Part shown: in pieces, positions 7,863-13,037 of the stretch | Layout: every line of letters starts with the position of its first letter | How positions within the stretch are numbered: position 1 is the stretch's first letter | Source: Gyrodactylus bullatarudis | Taxonomy: Eukaryota > Platyhelminthes > Monogenea > Gyrodactylidea > Gyrodactylidae | Assembly: GCA_012064415.1 (NCBI GenBank) | Contig: SSNU01002966.1 | Location: forward strand, 1-13,037 | Reading direction: 5' to 3' | DNA length: 13,037 bases | Position numbers and translations under genes: made by a program | Notes under the pieces: model-generated | Told to the model about the DNA's origin: nothing | Database searches by the model: none | The model's input: only the letters and a program-made list of their open reading frames with translations

Positions 7863-8230
7863 ATGCCCTGTTACACAATTTGCCAAATTAATAATGAACT
7901 TGAAAGTCCTCAGCCTCTTCCACTTTCGATACTCCCTAAAAATTGAGACGTGTACATAACCTTCTCAAACTAAAAAAAAGACCGCATCCGACAAGAGACA
8001 TATCAAAGTACAGGCATCAGGTCGCTGATAAATTGATAGATGTTTATGAAAAAGCTGGAATAGAAGCCAAAGATTACCGGCCAAATGTTAGAAGTTTGAA
8101 AGATCTTGTTAACAAACGTAATAAGCTGAGAGGTTCAGAATGTGGAATAAGATTTTTCCAGTGGGAAGATGTTCTTGCTTGTCAACTTCACGCTCGCCTT
8201 GTAATCAGAAAAAGTACTTTCATCATCTGA
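7863..8230 (+). pseudogene. Orphan ORF remnant, unknown family
   Basis: An ATG at 7863 opens MPCYTICQINNELESPQPLP and stops at 7945. A second frame, open from 7940 to 8230, contains KKRPHPTRDISKYRHQVADK and KDYRPNVRSLKDLVNKRNKL, then GIRFFQWEDVLACQLHARL. The second frame has no ATG near its start, so a single frameshift near 7940 probably joins the two. The composition is protein-like and the DNA less AT-rich than its flanks. The 'KLIDVYEKAGI ... LKDLVNKRNKL' pattern loosely recalls a conserved N-terminal block in some uncharacterised invertebrate proteins, but I cannot name a family. It lies between the MULE and the hAT element and belongs to neither by position. Confidence 0.4.
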
Positions 8231-8603
8231 TCAAGAAATTCTTAAAAGATCAATGATCAGACAGACAGATGACTATTGATGATTAATAAATTATTAAGGG
8301 CAACAAAATGCCTATAAATGCTTATGGGTTTAATCAGTTTATTATATCTCATTTATATAGGATTATTTAAAAAATTAGGTTTTACGACAAAACTAACCAA
8401 GTTTAAAGGGCTTATTTTGCCTATAAAATGACTTTATCGATGAGGTCATATTTAAGGCATTATTCAATTATGGATTAAGCCTTTTTGTAGAGCACGCCTT
8501 ACTATCTTAAATTTTCAAGCTTAAGTTTTAGGGTATAGGCAATACATCTCATCGGGCAATCCGTATCTGTCCATAGTCTATGCCAAATCGGGCATTTCTC
8601 TGA

Positions 8604-8639
8604 CCAATCAAATTTCTGGAAAGTTTTTTTTTCCAGAAA
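8604..8639 (+). promoter_or_regulatory. CCAAT box and inverted heat-shock-element-like pair upstream of the hAT transposase
   Basis: CCAAT is at 8604-8608 within TGACCAATCA. TTTCTGGAAA (8613-8622) and TTTCCAGAAA (8630-8639) are exact reverse complements separated by 7 nt. Each contains the TTCnnGAA core that heat-shock factor binds. The block ends 41 bp before the transposase ATG. As RNA it could also form a 10-bp hairpin. Stress-responsive control is an inference from the motif. Confidence 0.45.
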
Positions 8640-8680
8640 GTAGTGTTAGTACAGAAGATTGATTCATCAATCAATTCAAT

Positions 8681-10020
8681 ATGCCAAGAGCTAGTAAAAC
8701 GCCCCATGAGAAACGATTAGCCATTATTAGGAAACATCCTTTAGAGTTTCAGGAGATAAACTTTGAGTTGTACTGTATGAAATGTCATTGCTACGTCAAC
8801 TACGAAAAGAATTTTTACGTTAACCAGCACAGAAATACTGCATTTCATCAGAGGAATTTACAAGGCAATGAGATCAAACAAAATGTTGATTCAAATGCAA
8901 ATATCAAAGAGTACATCATTGAAACCTTTATAGCATGTGGAATACCTTTGCACAAGCTTCGAGATGTAAGAATGAAGAATTTATTTGAAATGCTCAAAGT
9001 ACAGTCCCCATCGGAACAAACTGGTCGAAATCTCGCTGTTAAGTTTCATTCGGATCACATTGAAAAAATAAAATTCTATCTAACTTTAAAGAGGATTTAT
9101 TCAATGATTGAAGAGTCGGAAATTAAAGGTCTCAACGTAGTTAATGTTATGATCGGGACACTTGAAAACCCTTCTTGCAGTTTGTTGGTGGACACGTTGA
9201 TGGTGGAAAAATTAGATTCAGCTAAGACTTGTCAAATTATAAATGATATTTTGCCAAAGATGAACATAAGAAGGGAACAATTTTTTTTGCTAATATCTGA
9301 TGGCGCATCATATTTCACGAGTAGAGAAACTAACTCTACTCTTCACTTACTCTATCCCAACCTTTTGCACATCACATGTCTAGCGCATTTGTTACACAAT
9401 TGTTGTGGCAAAATTAAGAACTATTATAAAGAGTGTGCAACCATTAAAGGGCTTACTGTCCTCAATAAAAAACGAAAACTATTTAATCGTATTGGGCAAC
9501 CTCCCAAGCCAGTGACAACACGATGGGGTGAATGGCTTAACGCAATAAAATACTATAATCAGAATTCTAACGAAGTGAAAGCCATTGTTCTGAATATGGA
9601 AAATAAGTTCTAAAAACTAAAGAGGCTGTACAGAGTCCTAACCTTTATCTGGATTTGGTTGAAATTTCAACAGACTACATGGAATTTATTGTTCTAATCA
9701 AAGAAATTCAGTCATCTAGTGCGACAATATTAGAGTTTTTTCCAAAGCTAAAAGCTATACAATTCCCTAATGATCCAGCTAATATCAAGAATTATATAAA
9801 CACTAGGCTCGAGAGCAATGAGATGAATAAACTTTTTATGGAATCCAAATATAGTCCAGAGGAAAATGCAATGATATCAAAGTGTCAACCTACTTCTGCT
9901 GACGTTGAAAGATCATTCAGTTGCACAAAAACAATTATGAAAAAAGAATCAAATTTTAACACAGAAAACTTGCAATATTACACATTTATTCGATATAATC
10001 GAGATAAAAAATTTGAATAA
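8681..10020 (+). pseudogene. hAT transposase with CGGBP1-like BED-type zinc finger, frameshifted
   Basis: The ATG at 8681 (A at -3) starts a 310-codon frame ending at 9613. A second frame, open from 9607 to 10020, carries the C-terminus, so one indel near 9607 splits the gene. Residues 32-56 hold the zinc finger: C32-x2-C35, then H50-x5-H56, as in CGGBP1-type hAT proteins. The transposase core follows: the usual first-acid motif (DETTD-like) is altered to IEESEI at 143-148. The second acid is intact in LLISDGASYF (D207), C-x2-H is present in ITCLAHLLH (233-236), and TTRWGEW covers 279-285. The second frame has the hAT dimerisation signature SADVERSFS (9895-9921) near its end. It is shorter than typical family members between TRW and VERSFS. 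The stop overlaps an AATAAA (10016-10021). It is not active because of the lost first acid and the frameshift. Confidence 0.85.
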
Positions 10021-10181
10021 AAATTTTAATTATATTTAAGTCTTACTACTTACAAGCGATCGCTAAAAGTCATATTTAGAGTATTATTTTTATTTTTCAA
10101 GTCTTTTTTTAATGTCATATTGGGCCGATTTTCAGGTATTATTTTTGGTTGCCCTAATGATTATAAAGCCCCAGACTGAAA

Positions 10182-10808
10182 ATGACAGACAACGAATCCA
10201 AGAAGCCTTTCCTGAAATTGAGTAGTCACCAGACACAGATCTTATGAATGCTTCAAGGCCGAATACTATCAACATTACCAACGATACCTAAAATTTTGAT
10301 TTTACTATTCAGAATGAGAATATCGACCCTCCATTTGATGAAGGATCCTCTGAAGGTACCCCATACAGGAGTTATGATAAATTCCGTATGCCGGAAACGT
10401 ACGTGTTCTGTAAGAGACAGAATATCGATAGTCGCAGCAACAGGTCTCGTAAACATTGCAAATTCAGAAATGAATAATGTGAGTGGCCATGTTTATCTCA
10501 GTCAATATAAACTGAAAAATGAAGAAAAACTGGCTAAAGCAACTGCACCTAAAAGGATTCGAAATCTACAAATTGGTGCTACGGTGAAGCTAATGAAAAA
10601 ATTCCAAGATAAGTCTGAAAAGACCAATATATATATATTGGTTCTTAGTGATTTGCCAGGTAATGTTTAGGTCGCATCAAAAGAAGTTCCAAATCAGACG
10701 GGAATGACTTTTGCCAATGTGATTTTATATGTTCTCAATCAAACCGAATCAGTTGATTCACTGAATCACATTAGAATGAAAGGCTATTTTCATCTACCCC
10801 GATTCTAG
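10182..10808 (+). pseudogene. Decayed ORF of unknown family
   Basis: Several frames here are protein-like and the DNA is less AT-rich than its surroundings. One frame, open 10292-10477, contains NENIDPPFDEGSSEGTPYRS and MPETYVFCKRQNIDSRSN. Another, open to the amber stop at 10668-10670, contains HVYLSQYKLKNEEKLAKA and RNLQIGATVKLMKKFQ. Beyond the amber the same frame reads on for 45 codons (ANVILYVLNQTESVDSLN) to 10808. A single frameshift around 10440-10480 plus the stop would unify them. An ATG at 10248 opens the second frame but its first part is not convincing. It starts just outside the hAT right end. No family recognised. Confidence 0.35.
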
Positions 10809-11110
10809 TAAAACATTCTGATTAATTTGGGATTCAGTTGTGCCCCAGGTTTGGTGTATGAGGAATCGCACACAACAATTTTCCTACGAAATTTTTTTCT
10901 CATTATAAATCTACTTAAAAGTAGAACCGGTTTAAAAAAAGTTTTTTTTTTTGCATTTTCTATGTTAGATCTAACAGGTTCGCATTGCAGCCAAAAGATT
11001 TTTCGGAAATGAAAATTTGACTCGAACCACTGTATTTCTAAAAATCCTTTCTTTCAAACTTATTCATCTATAATGTACATTGTAAAACTTTCGGTTGTGC
11101 TGTCGAGAAG

Positions 11111-11366
11111 GAAAACTTGGTCTAGTGGTTAGAGGCGCCAAACTTTTTCAACTGCCAAGAGATTCGACTCAGCGGATTTAAACTGATCTCGGTACCAACA
11201 TTTGCAAAGCACCCAGATAGCTAAGTTAACTATAACTCTTGTTGAAATCTTCTGAATCAAACTAGATGCCTCCATACTTGTATTTACACGTTGGAATCGT
11301 TGCCTCGAAACATTGAAGATCCAGGCTATGGTATACTGACGAGTCCTAATTAGAAAGAAACGCGTC
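11111..11366 (+). repeat. SINE-like unit with tRNA-type A and B boxes and a terminal hammerhead-like motif
   Basis: TGGTCTAGTGG (11118-11128) is a perfect match to the Pol III A box (TRGYNNANNGG) as found in tRNA-Glu/Asp. GATTCGACTCA (11161-11171) matches the B box (GGTTCGANTCC) at 9 of 11 positions, 32 nt downstream, which is tRNA-like spacing. The arms do not fold into a good tRNA, so this is a tRNA-derived element and not a tRNA gene. About 165 nt later comes a hammerhead-like core ending at 11366. Pol III promoter plus hammerhead is the architecture of the schistosome Sm-alpha satellite/SINE. Possible flanking AAAAC copies (11112-11116 and 11367-11371) are too short to prove a target duplication. 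Confidence 0.5.
11336..11366 (+). ncRNA. Hammerhead-ribozyme-like motif, plus strand
   Basis: CTGACGA (11336-11342), GTCCTAATTAGAAA (stem II region, 11343-11356), GAAA (11357-11360), CGCG (11361-11364), then TC with predicted cleavage after 11366. CUGANGA and GAAA are the invariant core. GTCCTAATTAG retains a CTAATTAG palindrome and looks like a stem II whose 3' half has mutated to AAA. CGCG could form a two-base-pair stem III, and GUC is the favoured cleavage triplet. The partner for stem I is not found after 11366, so this copy cannot fold fully alone. Confidence 0.45.
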
Positions 11367-11618
11367 AAAACAAGATCTTGTTTAACAATCTATAACAACT
11401 TCTTAATAAAATTCAACAAAATAGTGACGGAAATTAGGAATCAAGAACTGAGAATTTATTTCAAAAGATCGAAAGTCAATTTATTTAACTTTACCACCTC
11501 AATCAGCTAACATAATGTAGAAATTACATTGGTTACTAGAAATATTTCGTTCTAGGTGCTCAGGTAATATATATATATATTAATATATCCCACAGGAACG
11601 TCTTATTTGGTAATGGAT
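11367..11618. other. AT-rich spacer with a (TA)n microsatellite
   Basis: No gene is seen. A short (TA)n run occupies about 11567-11582 and is followed by TTAATATATCCC. Confidence 0.5.
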
Positions 11619-11662
11619 TAGCCCATGTGGCTGAACGTTACAGCTTACTAATGGATCCCACC
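11619..11662 (+). repeat. Possible second tRNA-derived SINE head
   Basis: TAGCCCATGTGG (11619-11630) fits the Pol III A box, and GATCCCACC (11654-11662) resembles the second half of a B box (GAATCCC) whose first half is lost. The text GGATTAGCCCATGTGGC also looks like the D-arm of a tRNA-derived SINE. The B box is too degraded for confidence. Confidence 0.25.
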
Positions 11663-11737
11663 GAGACTGGTACGAAAGAAACTCACAAAGCATTTAGAAG
11701 TAATCTATACATATATTTTTTTTTTGTAGATATATAA

Positions 11738-11890
11738 GAAAAGAATTTTTATTCACTGAATGTACATTTCTTTATGGTTCATCAGTAGTGACACATAAAT
11801 AATGATAAAAGTTTAAAATTCATTAAAAATAATATTTTACAAATTATGAAACAAGTATAGTAAAAGTTGAAAAATATAAGAATATAATGT
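11738..11890 (-). repeat. Dispersed repeat copy B (Penelope-like 3' end)
   Basis: This aligns in the same orientation with 7404-7560. On the minus strand it follows the stop of the GIY-YIG endonuclease remnant (11953) and contains the hammerhead-like core at 11754-11790, then AATAAA and an A-rich run. This is where Penelope-like elements carry their hammerhead motifs. Confidence 0.6.
11754..11790 (-). ncRNA. Hammerhead-ribozyme-like motif, copy B
   Basis: Read on the minus strand: CACTA, CTGATGA, ACCATAAA, GAAA, TGTACA, TT, CAGTG. It has the same 37-nt layout as copy A. Stem I retains CACT/AGTG and can extend by T/A outside, with one mismatch next to the core. The stem II region does not pair. 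Core CTGATGA and GAAA are intact. It lies about 160 nt downstream of the endonuclease stop, the expected context for a Penelope-like hammerhead. Confidence 0.55.
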
Positions 11891-11952
11891 GAGCTGAAAA
11901 AACACCAAAACTCTTCAATAAATACCAACAGTTAAGAGAAAAGTGACAAAGC

Positions 11953-12144
11953 TCACATAGGCCATGGTAATTGAAGATTGTAAGAGTAATTTTTTTCTGA
12001 ACACACAGGTTTAAAGTGATTGATGAAAAATTTCTCCTTCACCCACAAATCTGTGCTGTCATCCCCCGCATTTTTATACAAAATTGAAAAATTAGAAATT
12101 GAAGCTTCGTGGTTTTCCTGTTTGATATGTCTGGTCACATTAGA
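11953..12144 (-). pseudogene. Penelope-like element GIY-YIG endonuclease, C-terminal fragment
   Basis: The minus-strand frame runs from 12144 to the stop at 11953-11955, with no ATG start. It reads TRHIKQENHEASISNFSILY, then DLWVKEKFFINHFKP, ending LQLPWPM. This fits the C-terminal half of the GIY-YIG nuclease of Penelope-like elements: H...H spacing, a hydrophobic 'F-IL' strand, then 'L-x2-KE-x2-I-x3-KP' where the glutamate is the conserved metal-binding residue. The GIY and YIG strands and the reverse transcriptase that should precede it are not found in this orientation: a stop lies at 12145-12147 and the DNA upstream is AT-rich. It is therefore a truncated copy. The hammerhead-like motif follows at its 3' side. 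Confidence 0.55.
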
Positions 12145-12543
12145 TTATAAACTAAATTGGTCGAATGGTCAAATAAAAATAAATTATTCCGACATCCCTC
12201 AGATTGAACTTTGAAGAAGGATTGGAATGTCTGCTTTTTGGAATATTTAAGCAAAAAAACATTGAATAGTTTGAAATTTTTTTATTATTTTTTTGCACAA
12301 TTCTCATAAAAGACCATAGAATGGTCAGTGCATGTATATATATATTTTTTTTCTATGGCATTCGAAGCATCTATTCTTTGTTTCATGGTCTTTACTCCTT
12401 GGACAGACATAGCATCTTTGAACTGTTTTCCTCCGTTTTCGACCGACATCTTTTTCGATTATTTCGTCTTCTTCTAATAGTGGTCGTTTTCTGCAGCTGT
12501 TCCGATAAAATCTTCAAAAATTTCTTGTCGACAGTAGAGGTCA
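12145..12543. other. AT-rich DNA between two Penelope-like fragments
   Basis: A minus-strand open frame (12586-12392) gives a hydrophilic peptide with STVDKKFLKILSEQLQK and a basic IRRRRNNRKR run. It looks more protein-like than the plus-strand frame over the same DNA (12321-12563, hydrophobic and low-complexity). I recognise no family for it. A (TA)n/T-rich run lies at about 12333-12352. Confidence 0.35.
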
Positions 12544-12777
12544 ATGCTTCATGCAGACGTTGAAAATCGTTCAAAAGGGATTTTATTCAAGATTATCAAG
12601 AAGAAAATATTGCCTGGTCGTATGCCCGCCTTTCTCAAGAAGGATATAGACATGAAACTGTATGTCACAAGTAAAGATTCGTCAACTCATCAGGTTTTCA
12701 CACGAACCGAATTGAGTCAATATGGGTGGCAGCTAAAAGAGAATGTTTTGCAGTTCGGAACAAGAGAAAGGCATTGA
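12544..12777 (+). CDS. Short hypothetical ORF, perhaps part of the adjacent Penelope-like element
   Basis: The 77-codon frame starts at an ATG (12544) and ends just where the reverse transcriptase fragment begins. It includes LPGRMPAFLKKDIDMKLYV and STHQVFTRTELSQYGWQ. The composition is protein-like and the DNA less AT-rich than the region to the left. No domain is recognised. Its direct junction with the reverse transcriptase remnant suggests it may be its broken upstream part, or an unrelated fragment. Confidence 0.3.
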   Translation: MLHADVENRSKGILFKIIKKKILPGRMPAFLKKDIDMKLYVTSKDSSTHQVFTRTELSQYGWQLKENVLQFGTRERH

Positions 12778-13037
12778 TTGACTCTTATCTGAACCAATAC
12801 CTTTTCAGAAGAAAGAATAAAATCCTCTATGTTTTCAGAACAAAGTCTTCATACAAAAAGATGGAATAGCCATGGGTTCACCTCTTAGTCCTCTATTAGC
12901 TAACCAACCATTCTAGGTTGGTTAGAACTTAATAAAATGTCAGATACTATCAATTCTTTCACTGATGTTTACATCAGATATGTCGATGACACTTTTATTT
13001 TGATGAAGCCCAATGTATCAGCAGATGACTTTCTCTT
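12774..13037 (+). pseudogene. Penelope-like reverse transcriptase fragment, frameshifted, continues beyond the window
   Basis: Three frames give collinear reverse transcriptase pieces. The first, from 12774, reads LIDSYLNQYLFRRKN. The second, 12821-12916, contains FIQKDGIAMGSPLSPLLAN, the 'Q-x-DG-x-AMGSPLSP-x-LA' block of Penelope-like elements, and ends at TAG (12914-12916). The third, from 12916, contains GWLELNKMSDT and then IRYVDDTFIL, where YVDD (12979-12990) is the catalytic motif. The break between the second and third is exactly at a perfect 10-bp palindrome (12900-12925). The sequence runs off the right edge. The element is oriented opposite to the endonuclease fragment at 11953-12144, so these are two copies or one rearranged copy. 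Confidence 0.75.
12900..12925. repeat. Perfect 10-bp hairpin inside the reverse transcriptase remnant
   Basis: CTAACCAACC (12900-12909) and GGTTGGTTAG (12916-12925) are exact reverse complements around the loop ATTCTA. The right arm encodes conserved-looking residues (GWLE), while the left arm replaces the residues expected after LLAN. The left arm therefore looks newly made. Confidence 0.8.

Larger units (their letters stand above)
8297..10155 (+). mobile_element. hAT DNA transposon, 1859 bp, inactive
   Basis: The left end is AGGGCAACAAAAT (8297 on). The right end, on the opposite strand, is AGGGCAACCAAAAAT, continuing imperfectly through CCT..AAAT. The flanks AATTATTA (8289-8296) and AATGATTA (10156-10163) are direct repeats matching at 7 of 8 positions, the 8-bp duplication length expected for hAT. 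The interior carries one hAT transposase gene on the plus strand, with about 380 bp of leader and about 135 bp after the stop. The leader has two copies of TGCCTATAAA (8309-8318 and 8418-8427), possible subterminal sites. Mutations in the transposase make the copy non-autonomous. Confidence 0.85.

Noticed and set aside
9611..9617. Programmed -1 frameshift joining the two hAT frames
   Set aside because: TAAAAAC is not a proper slippery heptamer and lies at the stop itself; a simple indel in a dead element is more likely.
11118..11171. A functional tRNA gene
   Set aside because: A and B boxes are good but the acceptor and T arms do not pair, so it is tRNA-derived and not a tRNA.
11129..11368. 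Minus-strand 79-codon ORF across the SINE-like unit
   Set aside because: Its start codon is not ATG and it merely reads the complement of the A/B box and hammerhead region.
12670..12700. Another hammerhead core (minus strand CTGATGA-GTTGAC-GAAT)
   Set aside because: The second core block is GAAT and not GAAA, there is no matching stem I, and it lies inside a plus-strand reading frame.
1..13037. CRISPR array, bacterial operon or phage genes
   Set aside because: There are no regularly spaced direct repeats, no ribosome-binding-site-linked gene series and no prokaryotic gene families; the content is eukaryotic transposons.

Overview
The window looks like repeat-dominated nuclear DNA of an animal, probably an invertebrate. 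It is very AT-rich, has no bacterial-style gene packing, and carries several eukaryotic transposon classes: hAT, MULE, a piggyBac-type MITE, Penelope-like retroelement pieces and SINE-like DNA. It also has CCAAT boxes, AATAAA signals and (TA)n microsatellites. AT-rich flatworm and copepod genomes would fit, but I cannot fix the taxon from the sequence.

Layout, left to right. Positions 1-2145 are mostly featureless AT-rich DNA with one decayed coding patch (1217-1581). A 656-bp piggyBac-type non-autonomous element flanked by TTAA lies at 2146-2809. After more AT-rich DNA with one G/GT-rich tract (3827-3859) comes the only intact-looking gene, a 173-aa protein with two helix-turn-helix units (4451-4972). 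It has two CCAAT boxes upstream and an AATAAA 31 bp past its stop. A MULE with long inverted termini (5878-7319) holds a broken, internally deleted transposase on the minus strand. Next come a dispersed repeat with a hammerhead-ribozyme-like core (7404-7560), a tiny inverted-repeat element (7604-7744) and an orphan ORF remnant (7863-8230). A nearly complete but dead hAT element with a CGGBP1-type BED-like zinc finger occupies 8297-10155. A decayed ORF follows (10182-10808).

The right end (11.1-13.0 kb) is the most interesting part. A SINE-like unit with tRNA-type A and B boxes ends in a second kind of hammerhead-like motif on the plus strand (11111-11366). Beyond it, on the minus strand, is the 3' end of a Penelope-like element: the C-terminal GIY-YIG endonuclease (11953-12144), then about 160 nt later a hammerhead core matching the one at 7.4 kb (11754-11790). 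A Penelope-like reverse transcriptase fragment in the opposite orientation runs off the window edge (12774-13037), and a 10-bp palindrome disrupts its frame.

The genes do not form a pathway. The window is a graveyard of mobile elements with one candidate living, possibly domesticated, DNA-binding protein. The best leads are the three hammerhead-like motifs in two structural contexts (Penelope-like 3' end and Pol III SINE-like), and the stand-alone HTH gene.
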